Assembly: GCF_003315075.1 (NCBI RefSeq)
Contig: NZ_QNRJ01000012.1
Span: 1-64,000 of the forward strand
Source of the DNA: Rossellomorea aquimaris
Lineage (GTDB): Bacteria > Bacillota > Bacilli > Bacillales > Bacillaceae_B
Reading direction: 5' to 3'
Length of the DNA stretch: 64,000 nt
In this document: in pieces, positions 28,121-37,402 of the stretch
Position numbering within the stretch: position 1 is the first letter of the stretch
How the letters are laid out: the number at the start of each line of letters is the position of its first letter
Notes under the pieces: model-generated
What the model was told of the DNA's origin: nothing
The model's input: the letters and a program-made list of their open reading frames with translations, nothing else
Database searches by the model: none
Program-made: the position numbers and the translations under genes

Positions 28121-29291
28121 ATAGGCAGCACTTCTTATATTTTTTGCCGCTGCCGCATGGGCAAGGGTCGTTGCGTCCTATTTTTTCGTCGCTTATGACG
28201 GGTTGCGGAATTAGCGCGGGTGGCTCATTCAACATTTCAAGCTCCATTACCTCCAGCAAGTGTCTCCATTCAGGAAGTTTGGGGTGTTGGACCCCATTCA
28301 TGACGCAATTGACATATAGTGATTCTTCTAAACAAAGCAGCCGATCTTCATACCCTGTTTCAACTAAATCTTCAATCCTGGGGATGGCGTCTGTTGAAAG
28401 ATGTCGACATAGATTATCTGCAATAATCGTTTTGGCGGTGGGATCATCCGCTTGATCAAACAGTCTGAGTAATGCCTTTTCAGCTTCTTTGGTTTTGATC
28501 CTGCCCAGTACGTCCAGAGTATAGAAGAAAGTGTTCCCGTAGAGTGCTATGTTTTCAACTTCCCGTACTACAAGGTCCGTCCCTATTTTGACCAGGGAAT
28601 TTGCCGTTTCCTCAAATAAAAAGTCTCCTTCTTCTTCATTTTTGAAGAGATTCACTAATTGAGGGACTACACTTTCTTCCTGGATTTCACCAGCCATGTA
28701 GACATTATAAATTCCTTCAAACCCGAAAAACTTTTCATCATCTATTTTGTTCTGAAGTCCATTTTGTACTTCCCAGCTCTCAATGCCCCCCTTTTTAACA
28801 AGCTCTTTGATGATTCTTTTCCCATGATCGTAAAGGGCTTGATTAAACTCATGTTCATCCAAGTAGACCATAACATCAGCCAACGCCATGTATAGCTCTT
28901 CTATAGTTAAAGAAGGAAGCTTCTCTACTTCTTGTAACTGTTCCTCACCAACATATTGTTTTACTTCTTTTCTATATGTAGTTAATAATTCCGTGCTGGC
29001 ATTTGTAATTAATTGAATGTAGAACAGTCGGTTGTTATCTTTTTTACCCATGACATCTAGTCGATTTACTACTTCTTTCAGGCCTTCTTCATTAAGGGGT
29101 AAGTATATTAAATTAGGAAGAATAGGGGATGAATATTCCGTTACCGGTCCACGGTCAACGGCTTTCAATCCGGTTAAAAACGTATCCCCTTCAGGTAGAT
29201 AAGTGTCCTCCAGCATTTCAATGGCATATCTCTGCACAAACGGATCCTCGCTCAAAAAATACGGCTCGACCCTTTCAACAAAACGATTCAT
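28119..29291 (-). CDS. HEAT-like repeat protein with C-terminal SEC-C zinc motif
   Basis: The protein is about 390 aa. The N-terminal three quarters are helical and resemble HEAT/ARM repeats ([31 protein letters not shown]). The C-terminus [17 protein letters not shown] is the SEC-C zinc-binding motif of SecA. I prefer the ATG at 29291, with AAAGGA seven bases upstream; a start at 29309 is possible. The region upstream is repeat DNA, not protein. A GGGACGGACCTT segment is also embedded in the coding sequence at 28572-28583 (read as IGTDL). Function unknown; SEC-C proteins often bind ribosomes or SecB-like partners. Confidence 0.75.
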   Translation of the reverse strand: MNRFVERVEPYFLSEDPFVQRYAIEMLEDTYLPEGDTFLTGLKAVDRGPVTEYSSPILPNLIYLPLNEEGLKEVVNRLDVMGKKDNNRLFYIQLITNASTELLTTYRKEVKQYVGEEQLQEVEKLPSLTIEELYMALADVMVYLDEHEFNQALYDHGKRIIKELVKKGGIESWEVQNGLQNKIDDEKFFGFEGIYNVYMAGEIQEESVVPQLVNLFKNEEEGDFLFEETANSLVKIGTDLVVREVENIALYGNTFFYTLDVLGRIKTKEAEKALLRLFDQADDPTAKTIIADNLCRHLSTDAIPRIEDLVETGYEDRLLCLEESLYVNCVMNGVQHPKLPEWRHLLEVMELEMLNEPPALIPQPVISDEKIGRNDPCPCGSGKKYKKCCL

Positions 29292-29351
29292 CCAACCATC
29301 CTTTATCATAATATTTTCTTTAAGTGTAAAGGGTGGGGGTGGAAAAGGGAA

Positions 29352-29442
29352 GAGGGACGGACCTCTAAGCCGTAGATATAAAAGAAGAACACGAAAGGGA
29401 CGGACTTCCATAGAATTGAGGAGGTCCGTCCCTCTTTTTTTT
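29352..29442. repeat. GGGACGGACC cluster upstream of the SEC-C gene
   Basis: A single arm GAGGGACGGACCTC lies at 29352. An inverted pair AGGGACGGACTTCC / GGAGGTCCGTCCCT (29395-29433) is followed by T8. Here it lies upstream of a gene, so it is not needed as that gene's terminator. Confidence 0.8.
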
Positions 29443-29522
29443 CACTTTTCCTCTTCTGGACCTGGAGTATGGATGTGCCTGTAAATAGAGGAATCACCAC
29501 CATCGCATAAAAAAACAATTAT

Positions 29523-29565
29523 AAGCCCGGTTCAAGAGCAGTTAATCCGCTCCAGAACCGGGCTT
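29523..29565. terminator. Orphan strong hairpin
   Basis: A perfect AAGCCCGGTTC / GAACCGGGCTT stem around a 21-base loop. No gene ends close by on either strand. Confidence 0.55.
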
Positions 29566-29599
29566 TGTTAATTTTAAAGTTCAAATATACTTAAAATTA

Positions 29600-29613
29600 T
29601 GTAAGCGCTAACA
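29600..29613 (+). promoter_or_regulatory. cre site (CcpA operator)
   Basis: TGTAAGCGCTAACA matches the consensus TGWAARCGYTWNCW at every position. It lies 110 bases before the nuclease start, near the probable promoter. Confidence 0.7.
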
Positions 29614-29723
29614 AAATTTCGGTTAATTTACCCTATTTTTACACTATTATGACAAATCCTGTTGTATACTGGTAGATGGTGGCGAATCTACCACTTTACT
29701 AAACTACGAACAGGGGGAAGAAA

Positions 29724-32700
29724 ATGAACGGGAAAACAATGAAGCGTCAATTATTAAGTGTGACAGTTGCCTCCAGTATGGCCTTAAGCTTGTTTGCACC
29801 TCACTTATCTCAGCAGGTATCCGCTGCAGACGAGGCATTTCAGGACTTAATCATTTCTGAATATATTGAAGGGTCCAGTTACAATAAGGCAATTGAACTA
29901 TATAACGGTACTGGTGAAGCAATTGATTTATCGAATTACTCCTTGGAATTACATACAAATGGTGTAGCAGAAGCGGAAAAGACATTCCCTTTAACTGGCA
30001 CTCTTAATGCAGGGGAAACCTTAGTGCTTGCTCATAAACAGGCTGATTCAGCCATCCTTGATAAAGCAGATATCCAAGACAGCGTTATCATAAATTTCAA
30101 CGGGAATGATCCAATCACATTAAAGAAAAGCGGCACTGTGATTGATTCACTCGGACAGGTTGGTTCAGAAGCTAACTTTGCAAAAGACGTCTCGATCGTC
30201 CGTAATGATTCTGTGATGACAGGGGATGCAGATGTAACCGATGCATTTGATCCATACGTAGAATGGACTGATCAAGGCAAAGATGTATTCAGTGATCTCG
30301 GAACACATCTATCAGATGAACCGGCTCCAGAACCAACCCCTATAGAACTATCCACCATCGCTGAAGCTCGCACAACTCCTAAAGGCACGGTTGTTAAAGT
30401 ACAAGGTATTGCGACAGCAGCCTTTGAAGCAGGCGGACAAACAAACCTGTTCATCCAGGATGGAACAGCTGGTGTCATCATCAGGGCGAGCGGACTTACT
30501 GCCGAGCCGGGTGACGAAGTAATCGCAGAAGGTAAACTGGGCGATTATTATGGCATGCAGCAAATTGAAGCGACTGCTTCTAATGTTGAAGTTACAGAAG
30601 AAAACAAGGGAGTTCCTTCACCAGCCTCTCTAACCTCTACAGACCTCTCAGCTGAAAATGGTGAAGATCACGAAGGAATGTTCGTTGAATTTACGGATGT
30701 GACAGTGGAATCCAAAGACAGCAACGGTAATTTCACTGCAACAGACAGCTCTGGTGAGTTCGTCATCAAACCAAATGATAGTACGATGCTTGAAGTTGGC
30801 AAAACGTACGAAATCCTTCGAGGTGTGGTTGATTATAACTTCGACGAGTATAAATTGGTCCCACGTAATACGTCAGATGTAATAGAAACAGCCTTCTCTG
30901 TAACCGCTGACCCTGCTTCAGGATCAGTTGTGGAAGGAACGAAGGTTACACTTCAAACGGCAACTGAAGGTGGAGCCATTCATTACACATTGGATGGAAC
31001 CGATCCGACCGCTTCCAGTTCAGAATATACCACACCGATCGAGCTTACTACGGATGTAACGATTAAAGCAGTTGTTGTAAAAGAAGGCAACACAAGCGAT
31101 GTTTCCACTTTTACTTACAAAATCCTTAAATCAGCTGATGGTTTAAGCATTCATGATATTCAAGGAGATTCCCATACCTCGCCTTACGAAAATATGAACG
31201 TCTCCAATGTTCAAGGAATTGTGACAGCGAAGGCCGGTTCCAATGCATTTTATATGCAGGAAGAGATACCCGACGATAGTCTGGCGACTTCTGAAGGAAT
31301 TTATGTTTATGCAAAGGGCAATTCTGTCAAAGTCGGAGACAAAGTAAATGTGGGTGGACAGGTAAAAGAGTGGAGGGAAGATGGCTACGATGATGCGAAA
31401 GATCTTCTTACAACTCAAATCACGGCATCAGCCGTTACTGTAGAATCTTCAGATAATACAGTACCTGCAGCCATCATGATGGGGGTAGACCGTGTACCGC
31501 CTACTGAGATCATTGAAGATGATGAAATGACCTCATTCGATCCCGAAACAGATGGCCTGGACTTTTATGAAAGTCTTGAAGGGATGCTGATTGAAATCCC
31601 TGATGCCACGATTACAGGTCCGGTAAAATATGATGAACTCCCTGTAGTGGTGAATACAAGCGAAGATCAACTTCGCACAAGAGCAGGGGGAGTATTGATT
31701 TCTCCTGAAGATTATAACCCTGAGCGCATGCTGGTCGACGTGGACGGCATGAATATCAATGTGAAAACAGGTGATATGCTGGATGGTTCCGTGACTGGAA
31801 ACGTAAGCTATGATTATAGCAACTTTAAGATCCGTCCAACGGGGACTTTCCCTACAGTCGTTGATGGGGGAACAGCGCAGGAAGTAACGTCGATCACTCC
31901 TGTGAAAGAAGACCTGACGATTGCTACTTATAATATTGAAAACTTCTATGCCGGAATTGAAGAAAGTAAAGTTGAGAAGATTGCTGACTCGATTGTTTCG
32001 AATATGAAAACGCCGGATATCATCGGTCTGGTCGAGGTTCAGGATAATAATGGACCAACCGATGATGGTACGACAGATGCAAGTGCATCATACGAAACTA
32101 TCATCAAAGCCATTGAAGAAGCAGGTGGACCGACTTATGAATTCACCGATATCGCACCTGTCGATAAAACAGATGGCGGGCAGCCTGGTGGAAATATCCG
32201 TGTAGGTTTCATCTACAATCCTGAACGTGTCCAATTGACTGATAAAGAAGCCGGGGATGCGGTGACTTCCGTGGGTGTAAATGAAAATGGACTTACTCAT
32301 AACCCGGGACGCATCGATCCGACAAATGAAGCATTTGATGATTCCCGTAAAGCCCTTGCAGCTGAATTCATGTTTAACGGTGAAAAAGTCATCGTCGTAG
32401 CAAACCACTTTAACTCCAAAGGTGGGGACGGAGCTTTATTCGGTGCAGATCATCCGGTTGTGCTTGGTAGTGAGGTACAGCGACTTAAACAAGCCGAGGT
32501 ACTAAATGACTTTGTAAATAATGTGAACGAAAAGGTCGAAGATGCAAACGTCGTGGTTCTTGGGGACCTGAACGACTTCGAGTTCTCTGCTCCAATCAAT
32601 ACTCTCGAAGGGGACGTCTTAACCAATATGATGGAAAAGCTCCCTGCAGAGGAACGATACACGTATATTTATCAAGGAAACTCTCAAGTTCTTGATCATA

Positions 32701-33695
32701 TTTTAGTAACAAATAATCTAGCAGAGCGAACGATGATTGATAGTATCAACATCAACTCTGATTTTAGTGAAGAAGATGGACGTGCGAGTGATCACGATCC
32801 TGTCCTGGCTAAGGTTCAGTTTGAAAATAAAGTAGAACGTATTTCTGGTGATGACCGTTACTACACGGCCATTGAAATATCGAAAAAAGGCTGGGAGTCC
32901 GCAGACACAGTGGTTATTGCCAGAGGCGATAAATTCCCTGATGCCCTTTCAGGAGCGCCACTTGCATACAAACATGATGCACCGATCTTATTGACGCAGC
33001 AGGGCAGTTTGAACGCTGAAGTGCAAGAAGAAATCAAGCGTTTAGGTGCGAAGAAAGCGATCATCCTCGGTGGTGAAGGTGCCGTTTCCAAGTATGTTCA
33101 ATATCAGCTTAAAGGATTAGGTTTGAAAACGGACCGTATTTCAGGTGACGACCGATTTGAAACAGCTGCAAATATCGCTGCTAAATTGGATGGTAATCCT
33201 GAAAAGGCGATTGTAACAAATGCATACCAATTCGCCGATGCCCTTTCTGTTGCATCTTATGCAGCACAGAATGGATATCCGATTGTACTATCTGCTCAAG
33301 ACAAATTGTCAGAAGCCTCTAATAAAGTATTAAAAGAGATTGATGAAAAAATCGTCGTTGGTGGCGAAAATGCGATCAGCACAGAAATTTTTGAAAGCTT
33401 TGAAGAAGCGACTCGCTATAGTGGCTTGAACCGTTACGAAACATCTGCTGAAATTGCGAAACACTTAACTCCTCAAACTAATAAGGCAATTGTGGCAACA
33501 GGGACTAACTTTGCCGATGCTCTTGCCGGTTCTGTCCTTGCAGCCAAAGAAGGTGCTGAAATTCTTCTGGTGAAGAAAGAGGAAGTACCAGAAGCTATTA
33601 TGGAAGTAATTGAAATGGATCACATTTCCAACTTTCATGTTATTGGTGGGGAAAATGCAGTTAGTGAAGAAGTTGTAAAGCAATTAAAGAAATAG
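29724..33695 (+). CDS. Secreted multidomain nuclease (LTD, OB-fold, exo/endonuclease) with three CWB2 repeats
   Basis: The protein is 1323 aa. A signal peptide (about 1-35) is followed by a lamin-tail domain (36-160; ISEYIEGSSYNKAIELYN), a YhcR-type OB-fold (about 207-390), a chitobiase C-terminal-like domain (390-470; HYTLDGTDPTAS) and a second OB-fold region (471-720). The endonuclease/exonuclease/phosphatase domain (731-1030) has ATYNIENF, GLVEVQDN, VLGDLNDF and SDHDP, so the active site is complete. CWB2 repeats occupy 1036-1323. It resembles ExeM-type extracellular DNases and part of B. subtilis YhcR. Together with the following 5'-nucleotidase it could turn extracellular DNA into nucleosides and phosphate. 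CAGGGGGAAG precedes the ATG. A cre site upstream suggests carbon catabolite control. Confidence 0.92.
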   Translation: MNGKTMKRQLLSVTVASSMALSLFAPHLSQQVSAADEAFQDLIISEYIEGSSYNKAIELYNGTGEAIDLSNYSLELHTNGVAEAEKTFPLTGTLNAGETLVLAHKQADSAILDKADIQDSVIINFNGNDPITLKKSGTVIDSLGQVGSEANFAKDVSIVRNDSVMTGDADVTDAFDPYVEWTDQGKDVFSDLGTHLSDEPAPEPTPIELSTIAEARTTPKGTVVKVQGIATAAFEAGGQTNLFIQDGTAGVIIRASGLTAEPGDEVIAEGKLGDYYGMQQIEATASNVEVTEENKGVPSPASLTSTDLSAENGEDHEGMFVEFTDVTVESKDSNGNFTATDSSGEFVIKPNDSTMLEVGKTYEILRGVVDYNFDEYKLVPRNTSDVIETAFSVTADPASGSVVEGTKVTLQTATEGGAIHYTLDGTDPTASSSEYTTPIELTTDVTIKAVVVKEGNTSDVSTFTYKILKSADGLSIHDIQGDSHTSPYENMNVSNVQGIVTAKAGSNAFYMQEEIPDDSLATSEGIYVYAKGNSVKVGDKVNVGGQVKEWREDGYDDAKDLLTTQITASAVTVESSDNTVPAAIMMGVDRVPPTEIIEDDEMTSFDPETDGLDFYESLEGMLIEIPDATITGPVKYDELPVVVNTSEDQLRTRAGGVLISPEDYNPERMLVDVDGMNINVKTGDMLDGSVTGNVSYDYSNFKIRPTGTFPTVVDGGTAQEVTSITPVKEDLTIATYNIENFYAGIEESKVEKIADSIVSNMKTPDIIGLVEVQDNNGPTDDGTTDASASYETIIKAIEEAGGPTYEFTDIAPVDKTDGGQPGGNIRVGFIYNPERVQLTDKEAGDAVTSVGVNENGLTHNPGRIDPTNEAFDDSRKALAAEFMFNGEKVIVVANHFNSKGGDGALFGADHPVVLGSEVQRLKQAEVLNDFVNNVNEKVEDANVVVLGDLNDFEFSAPINTLEGDVLTNMMEKLPAEERYTYIYQGNSQVLDHILVTNNLAERTMIDSININSDFSEEDGRASDHDPVLAKVQFENKVERISGDDRYYTAIEISKKGWESADTVVIARGDKFPDALSGAPLAYKHDAPILLTQQGSLNAEVQEEIKRLGAKKAIILGGEGAVSKYVQYQLKGLGLKTDRISGDDRFETAANIAAKLDGNPEKAIVTNAYQFADALSVASYAAQNGYPIVLSAQDKLSEASNKVLKEIDEKIVVGGENAISTEIFESFEEATRYSGLNRYETSAEIAKHLTPQTNKAIVATGTNFADALAGSVLAAKEGAEILLVKKEEVPEAIMEVIEMDHISNFHVIGGENAVSEEVVKQLKK

Positions 33696-33709
33696 ATTGT
33701 AGAAAAAAA

Positions 33710-33734
33710 GGCAGGGGGGATTCCTCCCCTGTCC
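33710..33734 (+). terminator. Hairpin after the nuclease gene
   Basis: A CAGGGGGGA / TCCCCTG stem without a strong T tract. It is a weak terminator or an attenuating hairpin. Confidence 0.45.
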
Positions 33735-33804
33735 TGATATGTAAAAAGAACCAGATTTGTTTTAATAATTAGTAAAATTATCACATTTTGTTATAAAACT
33801 ACTA

Positions 33805-33810
33805 TATAAT
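33805..33810 (+). promoter_or_regulatory. -10 element of the 5'-nucleotidase gene
   Basis: Consensus TATAAT lies 60 bases before the start codon. ATTTTGTTATAAAACT just upstream (33785-33800) resembles the WalR-box block at 42012, but its second half-site is poor. Confidence 0.5.
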
Positions 33811-33869
33811 GGGTTTTGTGGATGAAGTTCCGACAAAAACCTACATATGAAAAGGAAGGGATCAACCAA

Positions 33870-36323
33870 ATGAATTTTAAAAAACCTCTATACGGTGTGT
33901 TATCAACTGCAGCTCTGGCCGCTGCGATTTTCGCAGTATCCCCTGCTACTTCAGCTTCAGCAGAAGGGGAAGAATTCGATTTAACGATCATGCATACAAA
34001 CGATACGCATGCCCATGTGGAAGGCTATCCCCGTTTAGTAACAGCAGTAAACGAGCTGCGCACTGAAAAAGCGAACTCTTTACTGGTGAACGCTGGTGAT
34101 GTATTCTCGGGAACCCTTTATTTCCGTCAATATCTTGGACAAGCAGACCTTCACTTTATGAATGAGCTTGGCTTCGATGCAATGACTCTTGGTAACCATG
34201 AATTCGATAAAGACTCCAAGACTCTTGCAGACTTCATTAAAAAAATGAATTTCCCGATGGTTTCATCAAATGTGACCGTTACAGGTGACAAGGATTTAGA
34301 ACCCCTTTTCAAAAACGAAATCGGCCAGCCTGGTGACGGCGGGAACGTCTACCCGGCAATGATCAAAGAAGTAGATGGAGAGAAAGTGGGAATCTACGGA
34401 TTAACGACTCCAGATACAGAATTCATCGCAAACCCTGGAGAAAATGTCGTCTTTGAAGATGCAGTTGAAAAATCAAAGGCTACGATCAAGATGCTTAAGG
34501 ATAAAGGCGTCAACAAAATCATCGTCCTTTCTCACCTTGGATATTCAAATGACTTAGAATTGGCTGAGGAAGTGGATGGACTTGATATCATCGTTGGCGG
34601 TCATTCCCATACAGTGCTTGAAGAGCCTGTGGTCATTGAGAAGGAAGAGCCGACACTGATTGTTCAAGCTGGTGAATACTTGAACCTGCTTGGATTATTG
34701 GATGTAACATTTGATGATGAAGGTGTAGTAACGAGCCATAACGGAGAAGTCCTGGACCTTAAAAGCTATGAAGAGGATGCTGATGCACGCGCGAAGGTCG
34801 AAGAGTTCAAAGCGCCTCTTGAAGATATAAAAGAAGAAGTTGTTGGGAACACAAAGGTAGCTCTTGATGGAGAACGTGCCGATGTACGTCGAAAAGAAAC
34901 AAACCTAGGAAACTTGATTGCTGACGGTATGGTTGCGAAAGCGAATGAATTCGTGGAAACGCATATCGGTCTTCAAAATGGTGGAGGGATCCGTGCTTCA
35001 ATCGATGCCGGTGAAATCACACTAGGGGAAGTATTAACGACCATGCCATTTGGAAACAACCTGGTCACTCTTGATCTGACGGGACAAGAAATTATGGATG
35101 CCCTTGAGCACAGCGTATCCAGAGTTGAAGGGGAGGACGCACCAGGTGAATTCCTTCAAGTGTCAGGGATAAACTTCAAGTATGATGTAAGCAAACCTGC
35201 CGGGGAGCGAGTATGGTCCGTAGAAGTGAAGACAGGCAACGGATTTGAAGAGATTGACCCGGAAATGATGTACTCTGTTGCAACAAACGCCTTTACTGCC
35301 AATGGTGGAGACGGATACACGATGTTCAAGGAAGCGAAAGAAGAAGGCCGCCTGACAGAATTATTCGTAGTGGATTTTGAAGTGTTCACTTCTTACCTTG
35401 AAAAGAACAACCCTATTTCACCATCTGTTGAAGATCGAATCGTTCAAGAAGAAGCGCCGGAAGTAACACGCCTGACTGGTGATACTCGCTACGAAACAGC
35501 CGTTGAAATTTCGAAAGAAGGTTGGGAAACTTCGGATACGGTCATCCTTGCCCGCGGAGATTCATTCCCTGACGCACTTGCTGGAGCACCTCTTGCATAC
35601 AAACATGATGCACCGATCCTGTTAACGGAAAAAGGTACATTAAACGGAGCGGCAAAAGCAGAAATCAAGCGTCTTGGTGCTAAGAATGTCATTATTCTTG
35701 GTGGAAAAGGTGCTGTAAGTAACTATGTGAAGTATCAGCTTGAAGGAATGGGTCTTGATGTAGACCGTATCGGCGGAGATGATCGCTGGGAAACGGCCGT
35801 GAATATCGCTGCGAGTCTGGGAGGATCACCGGAGAAAGCAGTAGTAGCAAACGGCAAGAACTTCCCTGACGCTCTTGCTATCGCTTCATATGCAGCGAGC
35901 AATGGATACCCGATTCTATTGACGGATTCTGATAAGCTTCCAGCTGAAACAAAGAAAGCTTTAAAAGGAATCGATAGTACGATTGTAGTCGGTGGAGAAG
36001 CTGTAGTAGGCAAGGACGTCATGAATTCACTTCCTGACGCAACTCGCTACTTCGGTCTGAATCGTTACGGTACGGCAGCAGAAATCGCGACGAATCTTAA
36101 TCCATCAACTAAAGTGTACTTAGCGACTGGTAAGAACTTTGCCGATGCATTAGCAGGTTCTGTCCTTGCGGCAAAAGAAAATGCTTCTATGCTTTTAGTA
36201 CAACCTAATGATCTTCCGGGTGTCACTTCTGATGCCATTGAAGAGATGAAAGCGAAGGATTTCCATATTCTTGGCGGGGAAAATGCTGTAAGTGATGTTG
36301 TAGTTGAGAAGTTAATGAAATAA
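33870..36323 (+). CDS. Secreted 5'-nucleotidase (bifunctional UshA/YfkN-type) with three CWB2 repeats
   Basis: The protein is 817 aa. A signal peptide (cleavage near SASAEG, about residue 30) is followed by a metallophosphoesterase domain (38-310; MHTNDTHAH, GDVFSG, GNHEFD, VGGHSH) and a 5'-nucleotidase C-terminal domain (about 322-510; NLIADGM, QNGGGIRA, TNAFTANGGDGY). CWB2 repeats run 530-817. It should hydrolyse nucleoside mono- or 2',3'-cyclic phosphates at the wall. ATG 33870 is chosen: AAAGGAAGGG lies nine bases upstream, and upstream in-frame codons precede any signal peptide and overlap the promoter. It lies in tandem after the nuclease with its own promoter. Confidence 0.93.
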   Translation: MNFKKPLYGVLSTAALAAAIFAVSPATSASAEGEEFDLTIMHTNDTHAHVEGYPRLVTAVNELRTEKANSLLVNAGDVFSGTLYFRQYLGQADLHFMNELGFDAMTLGNHEFDKDSKTLADFIKKMNFPMVSSNVTVTGDKDLEPLFKNEIGQPGDGGNVYPAMIKEVDGEKVGIYGLTTPDTEFIANPGENVVFEDAVEKSKATIKMLKDKGVNKIIVLSHLGYSNDLELAEEVDGLDIIVGGHSHTVLEEPVVIEKEEPTLIVQAGEYLNLLGLLDVTFDDEGVVTSHNGEVLDLKSYEEDADARAKVEEFKAPLEDIKEEVVGNTKVALDGERADVRRKETNLGNLIADGMVAKANEFVETHIGLQNGGGIRASIDAGEITLGEVLTTMPFGNNLVTLDLTGQEIMDALEHSVSRVEGEDAPGEFLQVSGINFKYDVSKPAGERVWSVEVKTGNGFEEIDPEMMYSVATNAFTANGGDGYTMFKEAKEEGRLTELFVVDFEVFTSYLEKNNPISPSVEDRIVQEEAPEVTRLTGDTRYETAVEISKEGWETSDTVILARGDSFPDALAGAPLAYKHDAPILLTEKGTLNGAAKAEIKRLGAKNVIILGGKGAVSNYVKYQLEGMGLDVDRIGGDDRWETAVNIAASLGGSPEKAVVANGKNFPDALAIASYAASNGYPILLTDSDKLPAETKKALKGIDSTIVVGGEAVVGKDVMNSLPDATRYFGLNRYGTAAEIATNLNPSTKVYLATGKNFADALAGSVLAAKENASMLLVQPNDLPGVTSDAIEEMKAKDFHILGGENAVSDVVVEKLMK

Positions 36324-36337
36324 CTCTAAATAATAAG

Positions 36338-36369
36338 AAGCCATCGAATGATTTCGATGGCTTTTCTTT
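36338..36369 (+). terminator. Hairpin terminator
   Basis: A perfect AAGCCATCGAA / TTCGATGGCTT stem is followed by T-rich sequence. Confidence 0.88.
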
Positions 36370-36546
36370 GTCAAAATGATTTTAAAACGGCTCCGGATGG
36401 TGGTAATTAGATGTCTGTAGGGCCATCATATAATTTATTTTTTTCTACTTAAACATTGGGTGACAGGGACGTAATAGCTGTTTATCCAGGGATTGGAATT
36501 GCTAAGAAAATCATGCTCGGTAGTTTACAATCAGGGTTCTTGTTTT

Positions 36547-37281
36547 CTACCTATGCCAACGACTCTCCCCATACCTCCCAGCCTTCACAAAATAAGACTC
36601 CACCGAAGTATACCCAATACGATAAAACCCTTTACCAGGCTCCCAAATCCGATAAGCATCCAAACTATTACGATACTCTTCAGTAAGATCATCAGGCACG
36701 GGATAAGTGTCGTCGTAATCCAAATTCTCAAACTCTTGAACGGGAAGATAATAAAGAGCTGATTGAATGGTCCCACCCTCAACCATTTTTTTCAAGGCTG
36801 CTCCTGACGCGGCATGGTCCCGGTGAGGGTCGTGATAAGATAACGCATGGTGTCTTGCTTCAGGATAGCGTTCGTTCATTTCCTTCATGATCGTCATGAC
36901 TTCATCTTCATTTATCTCACCATCGGGAAGGTCATATACGTAAACATTATCCGGCTTGACTCCCAATTCTTCAACGGATTTTTTAAATTCCTTTACCCGT
37001 GAGTCACCGAACTCTTGTTTAGAAATAGTGGGAAGGTTTTTTTCTTTTAGATTCTCATTGATTTTTTTGATCGATTGGCTGGCTTCACCATGTGAAAGAA
37101 GCACCACTGCTACTTCATTTCCCTTGTCGATTTGACGCAGGATGGAAGGCCCTAAGCTGAGGGTTTCATCGTCTGCGTGTGGAGCGTAAAAGACAGAGGT
37201 TTCAGGTTCTTTTTCAAAAAGAGTGCAACCGCCAAGGAAAGCGGATATTAATAGAATAAAGGAAAAATAGATAGCTCGCAT
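36547..37281 (-). CDS. LmbE/PIG-L family N-deacetylase lipoprotein
   Basis: The protein is 244 aa. A short lipoprotein signal with lipobox FLGGC is followed by a PIG-L domain with the zinc motif PHADDE and the second motif DPHRDH. Family members remove acetyl from GlcNAc-containing sugars. ATG 37281 has GGAGGTC upstream; the open frame extends further but without a start site. It is divergent from an HGSNAT-like acetyltransferase. Being exported, it probably acts on wall or capsule sugars. Confidence 0.87.
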   Translation of the reverse strand: MRAIYFSFILLISAFLGGCTLFEKEPETSVFYAPHADDETLSLGPSILRQIDKGNEVAVVLLSHGEASQSIKKINENLKEKNLPTISKQEFGDSRVKEFKKSVEELGVKPDNVYVYDLPDGEINEDEVMTIMKEMNERYPEARHHALSYHDPHRDHAASGAALKKMVEGGTIQSALYYLPVQEFENLDYDDTYPVPDDLTEEYRNSLDAYRIWEPGKGFYRIGYTSVESYFVKAGRYGESRWHR

Positions 37282-37402
37282 GCTGACCTCCAGGGTGAGA
37301 AAAATAGTTAAATCTTTACTAATTGATTCTATCAAAGTTTTTTGTGCTGGTGTATACTTTCATAGTAGGAAAGTATAGAACGTGAAGTGAAAGGAACGGA
37401 GT

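Larger units (their letters stand above)
29443..29723 (+). promoter_or_regulatory. Leader of the nuclease gene with an orphan hairpin
   Basis: The region contains a strong hairpin (29523-29565), a cre site (29600-29613) and a possible -10 TATACT (29665-29670). Confidence 0.5.

Noticed and set aside
29292..29411. N-terminal extension of the SEC-C protein
   Set aside because: The extension translates the GGGACGGACC repeat region and has no start signal. The ATG at 29291 with AAAGGA is better.
33785..33801. Second WalR box before the 5'-nucleotidase gene
   Set aside because: TGTTAT is followed at the right spacing by TACTAT, which fails the consensus at two positions and overlaps the -10, so it is noted only as a resemblance.
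36456..36762. Plus-strand open frames opposite the PIG-L gene
   Set aside because: They overlap the well-supported PIG-L coding sequence on the other strand and have no start signals.
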